Positions 43,574 through 52,040 of a DNA stretch of 64,000 nucleotides are shown in pieces (the stretch's first letter is position 1; every line of letters starts with the position of its first letter). The position numbers and the translations under genes were made by a program. Under the pieces are notes generated by a model. That model worked only from the letters and a program-made list of their open reading frames with translations. It was not told the origin of the DNA and ran no database searches. Source of the DNA: Ancylobacter novellus (GTDB lineage: Bacteria; Pseudomonadota; Alphaproteobacteria; Rhizobiales; Methylopilaceae); assembly GCA_003241695.1 (NCBI GenBank), contig QFPN01000001.1:434001-498000 (forward strand), written 5' to 3'.

Positions 43574-44455
43574 TCAGGCGCGCGCTTCGAGCGCCGCGAC
43601 GTTCTTCCGCACCGCGTCCTGCACCTTTTCGAAGGCGCGGACCTCGATCTGGCGCACGCGCTCGCGGCTGACGTTGAACTCGCCCGACAGCTCCTCGAGC
43701 GTCAGCGGCTCGTCCGAGAGCCGGCGCGCCTCGAAGATGCGCCGCTCGCGGTCGTTCAGCACCGTCAGCGCGCCCGCGAGCGCGGAGCGGCGATTGTCCA
43801 GCTCCTCGTTCTCGGCCATGCGGATTTCCTGGCTGTCGCTGTCGTCGACGAGCCAGTCCTGCCATTCCGAGGAGCCCTCGTCCTCGCGCAGCGGCGCGTT
43901 GAGCGAGGCGTCGCCGCCGAGGCGGCGGTTCATGTCCACCACGTCGGTCTCGGTCACGCCGAGCTTGGTCGCGATCTGCTTGACCTGATCGGGCTTCAGG
44001 TCGCCGTCCTCCAGAGCCGAGATCTGGCTCTTGGCCTTGCGCAGGTTGAAGAACAGCTTCTTCTGGTTCGCGGTCGTGCCCATCTTCACGAGCGACCACG
44101 AGCGCAGGATGTATTCCTGGATCGAAGCCCGGATCCACCACATCGCATAGGTCGCGAGGCGGAAGCCCTTTTCGGGCTCGAACCGCTTCACGGCCTGCAT
44201 GAGGCCGACATTGCCCTCGCTCACGACCTCTCCGATCGGCAGGCCGTAGCCGCGATAACCCATGGCGATCTTGGCCACGAGACGAAGATGGGACGTGACG
44301 AGCCGGTGCGCCGCGTCGCGGTCGCCATGCTCGCGCCAGCGCTTGGCGAGCATGTACTCTTCCTGCGGCTCGAGCATCGGAAATTTGCGGATCTCGTCCA
44401 GGTAGCGGCTGAGGCCGCCGTCTGAAACGAGGATCGGAAGTGCGGCTGACGCCAT
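43574..44455 (-). CDS. rpoH: Heat-shock sigma factor RpoH (sigma-32)
   Basis: A 293-residue alternative sigma factor directing RNA polymerase to heat-shock promoters. Region 2 is seen in LVTSHLRLVAKIAMGYRGYGLP and FRLATYAMWWIRASIQEYI, the RpoH box is Q131-KKLFFNLR-139, and region 4 has the helix-turn-helix LTLEELSGEFNVSRERVRQIE. Alphaproteobacteria often have more than one RpoH; this one is of the main rluD-linked type. ATG 44455 is preceded by AGGAGG at 9 bases. The 205-base gap to rluD holds its promoter, with TATAGT as the best -10 candidate. Confidence 0.96.
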   Translation of the reverse strand: MASAALPILVSDGGLSRYLDEIRKFPMLEPQEEYMLAKRWREHGDRDAAHRLVTSHLRLVAKIAMGYRGYGLPIGEVVSEGNVGLMQAVKRFEPEKGFRLATYAMWWIRASIQEYILRSWSLVKMGTTANQKKLFFNLRKAKSQISALEDGDLKPDQVKQIATKLGVTETDVVDMNRRLGGDASLNAPLREDEGSSEWQDWLVDDSDSQEIRMAENEELDNRRSALAGALTVLNDRERRIFEARRLSDEPLTLEELSGEFNVSRERVRQIEVRAFEKVQDAVRKNVAALEARA

Positions 44456-44660
44456 AAGATTGCGCCTCCTTCGGCAGGACCCCCGCCTTGCGCGGCAGGC
44501 CCGGGTCGCGACCGCGGTAAGCCGATCGCTTGTGTGCACTATAACGCAATTCGACGGAGGCGCGCTCATTGTTACGCGAGCGGCTGATGTGCAGAGATGC
44601 ATGGAAACCCGCAGGGCGCCCCGTCGACGCCATGCACGCACGCTAACGCATTTCCCTGCG

Positions 44661-45668
44661 TCAGGTTCCGAGCGCGTCGATCAATCCGGCGAGATCGGCC
44701 GGCGGTTCGCTTTCAAACAGAAGTGTTTCGCCGGTGAGCGGGTGGGCGAAGCCGAGCGTCGCGGCGTGGAGCGCCTGCCGGCCGAGCGCGTCGAGCGCCG
44801 CGCGGGCGTTCCCGGAGAGCTTCGACGCTTTTGTGCGGTGGCTCGCGCCATAGACCGCGTCGCCGAGCAGCGGGCTGCCGATCGAGGCGAGATGGACGCG
44901 GATCTGGTGAGTGCGCCCGGTCTCCAGACGGCACTCGATCAGCCCGGCGTCGAAGTCGGGGTAGCGCTCCAGCATCTCCCAATGGGTGATGGCCTCGCGC
45001 CCGTCCTTTCGGATCGCGATCTTCTCGCGGTTCTTCACGCTGCGGCCGAGCGGGGCGTCGACGGTGCCGCGCGGGCGGTGCGGCGGGTTCCAGACGAGCG
45101 CCAGATAGGCGCGCACCAGCGGCCCCGTGCGGCCGTGGTCGGCGAACTGGGCGCTCAGGCCTTTGTGCGCCGTGTCGGTCTTCGCCACGACCATCAGGCC
45201 GCTGGTGTCCTTGTCGAGCCGGTGCACGATGCCGGGCCGCGCCACGCCCCCGACGCCCGACAGGCTCGCGCCGCAATGGCTGATGAGCGCGTTGACGAGC
45301 GTCCCGTCGGCGTGACCCGCCGCGGGGTGAACCACGAGGCCCGCCGGCTTGTCGATGACGATCAGAGCGTCGTCCTCGAACACGACCTCGAGCGGTATGT
45401 CCTGAGCGACCGGTTCGGCCGGCGCGGGCGGCGGCACGGCGACGACGATCTCGCCCGCGTTGATTTTGGCCGAGGGGTCTTCTAGCGTCCGGCCGCCCGC
45501 GGTGACCGCGCCCTGGCGCATCAGCGCCTGGACGCGGGCGCGCGACAGGTCCGGCAGGCGGCTCGCGAGAAAGCGGTCGATCCGCTCGCCGGCGTCGGCC
45601 GCTTCCGCCACCACGACGCGGCGGTCGCAGGAACCATCGGCTCCAGACTCGAGGATTTCTTCAGACAT
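44661..45668 (-). CDS. rluD: 23S rRNA pseudouridine synthase, RluD family
   Basis: A 335-residue enzyme that isomerises uridines of helix 69 in 23S rRNA. An N-terminal S4 RNA-binding domain (about 20-85) precedes the RsuA/RluA catalytic domain (about 95-320). The catalytic aspartate is D152 in HRLDKDTSG; the second family motif GRTHQIRVHLASIG is also present. ATG 45668 is used; it shares three bases with the ATG of the divergent gene. An upstream ATG at 45734 would add 22 residues overlapping that gene. Confidence 0.94.
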   Translation of the reverse strand: MSEEILESGADGSCDRRVVVAEAADAGERIDRFLASRLPDLSRARVQALMRQGAVTAGGRTLEDPSAKINAGEIVVAVPPPAPAEPVAQDIPLEVVFEDDALIVIDKPAGLVVHPAAGHADGTLVNALISHCGASLSGVGGVARPGIVHRLDKDTSGLMVVAKTDTAHKGLSAQFADHGRTGPLVRAYLALVWNPPHRPRGTVDAPLGRSVKNREKIAIRKDGREAITHWEMLERYPDFDAGLIECRLETGRTHQIRVHLASIGSPLLGDAVYGASHRTKASKLSGNARAALDALGRQALHAATLGFAHPLTGETLLFESEPPADLAGLIDALGT

Positions 45669-46053
45669 GACGGCGCAGCCCCGCTCCCCTTCGCCGTCGC
45701 TCGACGAGATCGCGGACGACGACGACCCGCGCATCCAGCGCGTCTATCGGCGGCTCCGCTTTCTCACGCTCATCGGCGGGCTCACCATGGGCGTCGGCTT
45801 CCTGTCGGTGATGTCGGTGATCGCCTACCGGCTCGTCAAGTCCAGTCCGGGCGCGAACGGGCCGGTAACGGGGCATCTGTCGATCACGCCGGGCGCAAAG
45901 GTGCTGTCGACCGCGGCGGGCGACGGGCGCCTTCTGGTCACTGTCGAGGACGGCGGCCGCATCGTGATGCACGTGCTCGACGCTTCGACTTTGAAGGAGA
46001 CGGGCCGCCTCGACGTCGCCCCCGGCGGCCCCGCCGCCGCGCCGCTGCGCTGA
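45667..46053 (+). CDS. DUF6476-type small membrane protein
   Basis: A 128-residue protein with an acidic cytoplasmic N terminus (SLDEIADDDDPRIQRVYRRLRFL), one transmembrane helix (about 35-57) and a periplasmic beta-rich domain (about 65-128) with LLVTVEDGGRIVMHVLDASTL. Proteins of this form are conserved beside rluD and rpoH in Hyphomicrobiales and are annotated DUF6476; their function is not known. Its start codon overlaps that of rluD head to head in a CATG. Confidence 0.75.
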   Translation: MTAQPRSPSPSLDEIADDDDPRIQRVYRRLRFLTLIGGLTMGVGFLSVMSVIAYRLVKSSPGANGPVTGHLSITPGAKVLSTAAGDGRLLVTVEDGGRIVMHVLDASTLKETGRLDVAPGGPAAAPLR

Positions 46054-46133
46054 GCGGCGGCTGTCGGTCAAGGCCGGCGCTGTTCGCCTGCCGCGTACGG
46101 CGCGGTCAGACGGCGGCGCACGCCGCCTCTCCC

Positions 46134-46161
46134 CGTCATGCCCGCCTGAGCGGGCATGACG
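46134..46161. repeat. GTCATGCCCG palindrome (short form)
   Basis: CGTCATGCCCGC-ctga-GCGGGCATGACG is a perfect 12-base hairpin. It matches the outer arms of the elements at 27843 and 36245 without their inner part. A degenerate copy lies at 46850-46882. It may end transcription of the preceding gene. Confidence 0.8.
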
Positions 46162-46237
46162 GCGGTGGGGCGCGAGGCGTCCCGAGAACCTCTCGATGGG
46201 TCCCGTCAAGCCTCGGCCGCTGCTCCTCGCCGACCCG

Positions 46238-46279
46238 TCAAGGAATTATTTCCTTGACACTTGCGTTCCCCTCATGTTC
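46238..46279 (+). promoter_or_regulatory. SOS (LexA) box with palindrome and -35 element
   Basis: GTTC-CCCTCAT-GTTC (46265-46279) is a perfect match to the alphaproteobacterial LexA box GTTC-N7-GTTC. It lies just after TTGACA (46254-46259), a consensus -35, and a perfect inverted repeat TCAAGGAATTATTTCCTTGA (46238-46257). The layout is that of a strong SOS-repressed rightward promoter. No recognisable SOS gene follows. Confidence 0.65.
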
Positions 46280-46985
46280 TCCTCGCTTCGTTCCGCCCCT
46301 CGCGGAAGGCGCATCCGGACCGGCCGGGCGCGTAGGGGATGGAAGCGGCGCCTGCGGCGGGAGGGTCCGGATCCGACCGCCCCGGGACGTCCGGCTGCGG
46401 CGCCGGCGGCGCGCGCGTCTTCCGGCTCTTCACGGGGCTGGGGGCGAGGCGGCCGACCCGTGATGAGATCCGTTCGGCATTACGACCGGATGCGCCTGGA
46501 GATGGCGTAAGGATCGCAAGGCGGCGGACCGCAGCCCCCGGCTCCAAAGGCCGGAGGCGGGCGGAACGCCCGAGGAGCTCCGAGGCCGTCGGCGTCCGCC
46601 GGCGGCTCAAAGGCTCCGGGAGAGGCTCTGGCGTCCAAGACATCGTCCGCAGGGGACGACAAAGACGTCGCGCGCGGGGCGCCGGGAGACCGGCTCCGCC
46701 GAAGACTACGGCATCTGCGGTCGAACGGCGTCCCGCGCCCTTCCGTGAGGTCAGGACTGTGAAGGTTTGCGTGACAAGCGCCGAGACGCGCCCCGCGGGA
46801 CATCAGGCCCGGCGGGCGATCACGCGCGCACGGCTCTCAACCACGTCGCCCGTCATGCACGGCCTCAGGCCGGGGATGACGGTGGTGGTTCCGGCTGCGA
46901 CGACGGAAAGACGGGAGGCCGTCCTGCTCTCAGGCCGAAGGTCAGCGGGGAAGCCCCGCTCGCATCGCGGAGCCGAACGCTCGTC
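46280..46985. other. Gap of 706 bases with no recognisable gene, downstream of an SOS box
   Basis: No reading frame here resembles a known protein. The longest rightward frame from ATG 46339 encodes Arg-, Gly- and Pro-rich sequence and runs on antisense into phaR, so it looks like a by-product of high GC. A degenerate GTCATG palindrome lies at 46850-46882. The stretch could hold a decayed SOS gene, a very small peptide gene or a non-coding RNA driven by the LexA-box promoter. Confidence 0.5.
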
Positions 46986-47573
46986 TCAGCCCTTGGCGCC
47001 GCCGATGCGGTCGAGCCGCTCGCGCATCTCGGCCATCTCGCGCCGCAGGTCGTCGAGTTCGCCCGGGCCCTTGGCCTCGCGCGCGGGTTCGGCCGGCTTC
47101 GGCTCCGCCGCAGCCTCGGGCTGACCCGGAAACACCGAGAACATACGGAAGGCGCGCTCCATCATAGCGACGTTGGAGCGCATCTGCTCTTCGACCGCAG
47201 TCTGGAACGGCGCCGCGCCGAAGCTTCCCATCGCCTCGCGCATCTTGTGCTGGTCGCGGGTCAGCGCGCCCATCGAGAGCTCGAGATATTTGGGCACGAA
47301 GCTCTGCACCTGATCGCCGTAGAAGCGGATGAGCTGGCGCAGGAAATTGATTGGCAGCAGGTTCTGGCCCTTGTTCTCCTGCTCGAAGATGATCTGGGTC
47401 AGCACCTGATGGGTGATGTCGTCGCCGGTCTTGGCGTCCACCACCTGGAAATCCTCGCCCTTCTTGACCATCACGGCGAGGTCCTCGAGCGTCACATAAG
47501 TGCTGGTGCCCGTGTTGTAGAGCCTGCGATTGGCGTACTTCTTGATCGTGATCGGGTCGGTCGTGCTCGCCAT
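46986..47573 (-). CDS. phaR: Polyhydroxyalkanoate synthesis repressor PhaR
   Basis: A 195-residue DNA- and polymer-binding regulator. The PHB/PHA accumulation regulator domain (about 8-70) reads IKKYANRRLYNTGTSTYVTLEDLA, and a second conserved block follows (LPINFLRQLIRFYGDQVQSFVPKYLELSM). The C terminus is an Ala/Glu/Pro linker and a coiled coil. PhaR represses phasin and other granule genes until polymer appears. It lies close to phaA and phaB but in the opposite direction, as in other Hyphomicrobiales. Confidence 0.96.
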   Translation of the reverse strand: MASTTDPITIKKYANRRLYNTGTSTYVTLEDLAVMVKKGEDFQVVDAKTGDDITHQVLTQIIFEQENKGQNLLPINFLRQLIRFYGDQVQSFVPKYLELSMGALTRDQHKMREAMGSFGAAPFQTAVEEQMRSNVAMMERAFRMFSVFPGQPEAAAEPKPAEPAREAKGPGELDDLRREMAEMRERLDRIGGAKG

Positions 47574-47756
47574 TCGCGCTGGTCTCCGCCCGTTCGCGCA
47601 AAGCCTGGGCGGCTCCGGCGCGCGGCGCCGCGGCAGCCCTCCAAACGTTGAAACGATAGGGCGAAATTTCGGCCGCGGCCACTTTTTTGTGCAGTGCGGA
47701 GTAAAACCTTCGAACGAGCCGGGGCGCGCTTAGCCGTCGCGGCGGGAGACGTGGAT

Positions 47757-48296
47757 ATGCACGGTCAGCGCCTGTCTCGCCTCGCCGCCGCCCTGCTCAT
47801 GGTCTGGGCGCCCTCGGCGTTCGCGCCCTCCGTCGCCGCCGCCCCGTCGAGCTCCTACACCGAGCACCGCTACGACGCCTGTCCGAAAGGCCCCTCGCCC
47901 GAACCCGGCGTCATCGACGTGCGGGTGTGCGCCGGCCCCGCCGGCCTGCCGGTGACGCTCGTGGCCGAGCCGGACGCGGCGACGCTCCGGATCGGCCGCG
48001 CGCCTCTCGACGAGCCGCTCGGGATCGGATCGTTTTACGAACCCTCGTCGAAGATCGAATGGGTGGATCTCGACGGCTCTCCGGGGCCCGCCGCGGCGAT
48101 CGTGCGCTACAAGGTCGGGCCGAGCGTCGGCGCGCTCAAGGACAGCCGCCTCGTCGTCTACCGTCTCGAACCGTCGGGTCGATCCTGCGTGATGGCGGCG
48201 ATCCGCGAACCGGGCGCCAACGACCGGGCCCGCGCCATCGTCGAACGGAGCGCGGCCGGCTTCCGCTGCGGGTCGAGCGCCCGGATCGGAGGCTGA
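47757..48296 (+). CDS. Secreted protein of unknown function
   Basis: A 179-residue protein with a signal peptide (hydrophobic segment LAAALLMVWAPSAFAPSVAAA, cleavage near residue 32). The mature part is beta-rich, with four cysteines (in YDACPKG, VRVCAGP, RSCVMAA and GFRCGSS) that could form two disulfides in the periplasm. I do not recognise the family. ATG 47757 is chosen because GGGAGACG precedes it and the signal peptide starts there; an upstream ATG at 47694 also exists. It lies between divergent phaR and phaA, but nothing links it to polymer metabolism. Confidence 0.65.
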   Translation: MHGQRLSRLAAALLMVWAPSAFAPSVAAAPSSSYTEHRYDACPKGPSPEPGVIDVRVCAGPAGLPVTLVAEPDAATLRIGRAPLDEPLGIGSFYEPSSKIEWVDLDGSPGPAAAIVRYKVGPSVGALKDSRLVVYRLEPSGRSCVMAAIREPGANDRARAIVERSAAGFRCGSSARIGG

Positions 48297-48344
48297 CGAT
48301 CGCATGACCCAGGTTGCGGCGCAGCGTCATCGACATAGGTCGTG

Positions 48345-48373
48345 TTGACGGCGTCTCGGCCGGCGTCCTTTAA
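48345..48373 (+). promoter_or_regulatory. Candidate promoter of phaA-phaB
   Basis: TTGACG (48345-48350) is followed after 17 bases by CTTTAA (48368-48373), and AGGAGA lies a suitable distance before ATG 48449. The -35 is close to consensus and the -10 is weak. Confidence 0.4.
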
Positions 48374-48448
48374 CCGAAAACACGCCGTCTCGGGTCGAGC
48401 CGGCAGGCCGCCCCCGCGAAAACCTCCAGCTTTCAGGAGACTAGTCAC

Positions 48449-49630
48449 ATGGCCGAGACCGACGTCGTCATCGTTGCAGCCGCGCGCACGCCGGTCGGCT
48501 CCTTCTCGGGCGGCCTGTCCTCGCTGCCCGCCCACGAACTCGGGAAGGTAGCGATCAAGGCGGCGCTCGAGCGCGCCGGCGTCGACCCGAAGGAGGTGTC
48601 CGAGGTGATCCTCGGGCAGGTGCTGACCGCCGCGCAGGGCCAGAACCCCGCCCGTCAGGCCTCCATGGCCGCCGGCATCCCGATCGAGGCGGCCGCCTGG
48701 GGCATCAACCAGGTGTGCGGCTCGGGGCTGCGCGCCGTGGCGCTCGCCTCGCAGGCCATCAAGAACGGCGACAGCGCGATCGTGGTCGCGGGCGGACAGG
48801 AGTCCATGAGCCAGTCGGCCCACGCCGCGCACATGCGCTCCGGCACCAAGATGGGCGACGTCAAGTTCATCGACACGATGATCAAGGACGGCCTGTGGGA
48901 CGCCTTCAACGGCTACCACATGGGCACGACCGCCGAGAACGTCGCGACCCAGTACCAGATCACCCGCGAGCAGCAGGACGAGTTCGCGGTCCAGTCGCAG
49001 AACAAGGCGGAAGCGGCCCAGAAGGCCGGCAAGTTCAAGGACGAGATCGCGCCGGTCACCATCTCGTCCAAAAAGGGCGACGTGATCGTCGACCAGGACG
49101 AGTACATTCGCCACGGCGCGACGCTCGACGCCATGACCAAGCTGCGCCCCGCCTTCTCGAAGGACGGCACGGTGACGGCCGGCAACGCCTCGGGCATCAA
49201 CGACGGCGCCGCGGCGCTGATCGTGATGTCGGCCGCGCTCGCAGCGCAGAAGGGCCTGAAGCCGCTCGCCCGCATCGCGAGCTGGGCGCAGGCGGGCGTC
49301 GATCCGTCGGTCATGGGCACCGGCCCGATCCCGGCCTCGCGCAAGGCGCTCGAAAAGGCCGGCTGGTCGGCCGCCGATCTCGACCTGATCGAGGCCAACG
49401 AGGCTTTTGCGGCGCAGGCCTGCGCGGTCAACAAGGACCTCGGCTGGGACGTCTCCAAGGTCAACGTCAACGGCGGCGCAATCGCGATCGGCCATCCGAT
49501 CGGCGCGTCCGGCGCCCGCGTGCTGGTCACGCTGCTGCACGAGATGGGCAAGCGCGACGCCAAGAAGGGCCTGACCACGCTTTGCATCGGCGGCGGCATG
49601 GGCATCGCCATGTGCCTCGAGCGCGACTGA
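48449..49630 (+). CDS. phaA: Acetyl-CoA acetyltransferase (beta-ketothiolase)
   Basis: A 393-residue biosynthetic thiolase that joins two acetyl-CoA into acetoacetyl-CoA. The nucleophilic C90 lies in [13 protein letters not shown]349 in [11 protein letters not shown] and C379 in TLCIGGGMG, which completes the catalytic set. It is followed after 91 bases by phaB, so the two form the first steps of polyhydroxybutyrate synthesis. The synthase gene phaC is not in the window. The Shine-Dalgarno site is AGGAGA. Confidence 0.96.
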   Translation: MAETDVVIVAAARTPVGSFSGGLSSLPAHELGKVAIKAALERAGVDPKEVSEVILGQVLTAAQGQNPARQASMAAGIPIEAAAWGINQVCGSGLRAVALASQAIKNGDSAIVVAGGQESMSQSAHAAHMRSGTKMGDVKFIDTMIKDGLWDAFNGYHMGTTAENVATQYQITREQQDEFAVQSQNKAEAAQKAGKFKDEIAPVTISSKKGDVIVDQDEYIRHGATLDAMTKLRPAFSKDGTVTAGNASGINDGAAALIVMSAALAAQKGLKPLARIASWAQAGVDPSVMGTGPIPASRKALEKAGWSAADLDLIEANEAFAAQACAVNKDLGWDVSKVNVNGGAIAIGHPIGASGARVLVTLLHEMGKRDAKKGLTTLCIGGGMGIAMCLERD

Positions 49631-49721
49631 TCCGTCACCGGCGGACGCGGGGGTCGTCCCCGCGTCCCGAGCCGGGCGGCGACAAGCCCGGCCGTCCATT
49701 CAACTTTCAAGGGAGAGAACC

Positions 49722-50444
49722 ATGGCGCGCGTCGCGCTCGTGACTGGCGGAACCCGCGGCATCGGCGAGGCGATCTCGATCGCGCTCAAGAACGCCGGCT
49801 ATACGGTCGCCGCGAACTACGGCGGCAACGACGAGAAGGCCAACGCCTTCAAGGCCGAGCACGGCGTCGCCGTGTTCAAGTGGGACGTCGGCGACGCCGA
49901 GGCCTGCGCCGCGGGCATCGCCAAGGTCGAGGCCGAGCTCGGCCCGATCGACGTGCTGGTGAACAACGCTGGCATCACCCGCGACGGCATGTTCCACAAG
50001 GCGACCTTCGAGCAGTGGCGCGAGGTCATGTCGACCAACCTCGACTCGATGTTCACGATGACGAAGCCCGTCATCGACGGCATGCGCGAGCGCGGCTTCG
50101 GGCGCATCATCAACATCACCTCCATCAACGGCCAGAAGGGCCAGATGGGCCAGGCCAACTACTCCGCGGCCAAGGCCGGCGTGATCGGATTCACCAAGGC
50201 GCTCGCGCAGGAGAACGCCAAGAAGGGCATCACCGTGAACGCGATCGCCCCGGGCTACATCGCGACCGAGATGGTGATGGCGGTGCCCGAGAAGGTGCGC
50301 GAGTCGATCATCGCCACGATCCCCGTCGGCCGCCTCGGCGAGTCGGACGAGATCGCCGAGGCGGTGGTCTATCTCGCGAGCGACAAGGCCGGCTTCGTCA
50401 CCGGCTCGACGCTGACGATCAACGGCGGCCAGTACATCGCCTGA
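49722..50444 (+). CDS. phaB: Acetoacetyl-CoA reductase
   Basis: A 240-residue short-chain dehydrogenase that reduces acetoacetyl-CoA to (R)-3-hydroxybutyryl-CoA with NADPH. The cofactor motif is VTGGTRGIGEAIS (7-19), and the catalytic residues are S134, Y147 and K151 (ANYSAAKAG). NNAGITRDGMFHK and the length match PhaB closely. GGGAGA precedes the ATG. It forms an operon with phaA. Confidence 0.96.
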   Translation: MARVALVTGGTRGIGEAISIALKNAGYTVAANYGGNDEKANAFKAEHGVAVFKWDVGDAEACAAGIAKVEAELGPIDVLVNNAGITRDGMFHKATFEQWREVMSTNLDSMFTMTKPVIDGMRERGFGRIINITSINGQKGQMGQANYSAAKAGVIGFTKALAQENAKKGITVNAIAPGYIATEMVMAVPEKVRESIIATIPVGRLGESDEIAEAVVYLASDKAGFVTGSTLTINGGQYIA

Positions 50445-50516
50445 TCTGAGGCCGGCGCCGCGAACGATCCCGGATCGGCCTCCCGGCCGTCCGGGACGAC
50501 GCGCCGAGCGCGCCCT

Positions 50517-50632
50517 CTTGTCCCGGCCTTGAGCCGGGACCCATAACCTCCGCGGCTTCCGATCTGGTCGCCCCGGGCCGCTCTTCCAGGAGCCGCCGCG
50601 TTCATGGGCGCCGGCTCAAGCCCCGGACAAGG
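50517..50632. repeat. Large imperfect inverted repeat after phaB
   Basis: Outer arms CTTGTCC and GGACAAG and inner GAGCCGG / CCGGCTC segments pair over about 115 bases. The layout resembles the GTCATGCCCG elements, but the sequence is different (CCCGGCCTTGAGCCGGGACCC), so it may be a third family. Confidence 0.55.
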
Positions 50633-50690
50633 GCGGCTGAAGCTCTGTGCCTCTTCAGGAACGCCTGCGACGCCGCTAAGACAGCGCGGC

Positions 50691-51587
50691 ATGACGCCCA
50701 CGTCCCGCTCCGCCACGCTCATCGGCCTGACCGCGATCGCGCTCTGGGCGACGCTCGCGATCCTCACCGCCTCGACCGGCGCCGTGCCGCCATTCGAACT
50801 CACGGCGATGACCTTCGCGATCGCGGGGACCGCCGGCTGCGCGGTCGCGGCGTTTCGGCCGGGCGGGCTGCGCGCGGCGCTGCGCCAGCCCCTCGCCGCC
50901 TGGGCCCACGGCGTCGGCGGGCTGTTCGGCTTTCATTTCTTTTACTTCACGGCGCTGAAGCTCTCTCCGCCCGCCGAAGCGAGCCTCGTGGCCTATCTCT
51001 GGCCGCTGCTCATCGTGCTGTTCTCGGCGGCGCTGCCGGGCGAAAAGTTGGCGGCGCGCCATCTCGTCGGGGCCGCCGCAGGCCTCGCAGGCACGGCGCT
51101 TCTGATCGGCGCCCGCGCCGGCTCCGGCCTGTCCTTCGAGGAGGGCGACCTGCTCGGCTATGTGTCGGCGCTCGCCTGCGCGATCGTCTGGGCGGCCTAT
51201 TCGGTGTCGAGCCGTTTCTTCGCAAAGACGCCGACCGAAGCGGTGGCCGGCTTCTGCCTCGGAACGGCGGCGCTCGCGGCGTTCTGCCACCTCGCGCTCG
51301 AAACCACGGTCTGGCCCGAAGGAGCGCTGCAATGGCTCGCGATCGCAGGCCTCGGTCTCGGGCCGGTCGGGCTCGCCTTCTTCGTCTGGGACGTCGGGAT
51401 GAAGCATGGCGACGTGCGGCTGCTCGGCGTCGCGGCCTATGCGGCGCCGCTCATGTCGACGCTGCTGCTCGTCGCCTTCGGCTACGCGCAGGCCTCGCTC
51501 TCGCTCGGGCTCGCCTGCGCGCTCATCGTCGGCGGCGCGGCGCTCGCGACGCTCGGCGGACGGCTGCGCCGCCCCGCCAAGGCCTGA
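50691..51587 (+). CDS. DMT/EamA family transporter (YddG-like exporter)
   Basis: A 298-residue inner-membrane protein with ten predicted helices in two EamA repeats (about 8-135 and 150-290). Features such as HFFYFTALKLSPPAEASLVAYLWPLLIVLFS resemble YddG-type aromatic amino acid exporters. Substrate specificity cannot be read from the sequence. ATG 50691 is the start that places the first helix at residue 8. It is a single-gene unit converging on the cupin gene. Confidence 0.85.
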   Translation: MTPTSRSATLIGLTAIALWATLAILTASTGAVPPFELTAMTFAIAGTAGCAVAAFRPGGLRAALRQPLAAWAHGVGGLFGFHFFYFTALKLSPPAEASLVAYLWPLLIVLFSAALPGEKLAARHLVGAAAGLAGTALLIGARAGSGLSFEEGDLLGYVSALACAIVWAAYSVSSRFFAKTPTEAVAGFCLGTAALAAFCHLALETTVWPEGALQWLAIAGLGLGPVGLAFFVWDVGMKHGDVRLLGVAAYAAPLMSTLLLVAFGYAQASLSLGLACALIVGGAALATLGGRLRRPAKA

Positions 51588-51593
51588 GCGCCG

Positions 51594-52040
51594 CTATCGC
51601 GGAGCGGGCCGCCAGCCGGCCTCCGCCATCTCGAAGCCCGAGAACTCGAAGCCCGGCGCGACGGTGCAGCCGACCAGCGTCCAGTCGCCCTGCGGCTCCG
51701 CCGACTGCCACCAGCCGGCAGGCACGACCACCTGCGGCCTTTCGCCGGCGGAGAGGTTCGGCCCCAGCCGATGCGTTTCGACGCCGCGACCGTCCGCCGA
51801 GAGCGTCAGCGCGAGCGGCGCGCCCGCATGGAAATGCCAGACCTCGACGGCGTCGACCCGATGCCAGGCGGAGACCTCGCCCGCCGCAAGCAGGAAGTAG
51901 ATCGCGGTCGAGCGGGCGCGGCCGCTCCCGTCCGTCGCCGGATCCCGGAACGTCTCGCGAAAATGACCGCCTTCGGGATGCGGCTCCAGATCGAGCAGGT
52001 TGACGATCGCTTCGGCCGACAGGCCCTCGACGTCGATCAT
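51594..52040 (-). CDS. Cupin protein, DUF985 family
   Basis: A 148-residue beta-barrel protein of the DUF985 cupin type. The family signatures LDLEPHPEGGHFRETFRD near the N terminus, STAIYFLLAAGEVSAWHRVDAVEVWHFHAG in the middle and VAPGFEFSGFEMA near the end are all present. Histidines in WHRVDAVEVWHFH could hold a metal. Its function is unknown. The start overlaps the gloB stop by 4 bases, so it is cotranscribed with gloB. Confidence 0.88.
   Translation of the reverse strand: MIDVEGLSAEAIVNLLDLEPHPEGGHFRETFRDPATDGSGRARSTAIYFLLAAGEVSAWHRVDAVEVWHFHAGAPLALTLSADGRGVETHRLGPNLSAGERPQVVVPAGWWQSAEPQGDWTLVGCTVAPGFEFSGFEMAEAGWRPAPR

Noticed and set aside
46339..47124. Rightward open frame downstream of the LexA box as an SOS gene
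   Set aside because: Its product is Arg/Gly/Pro-rich without recognisable motifs and the frame runs antisense into phaR, so coding is not supported.
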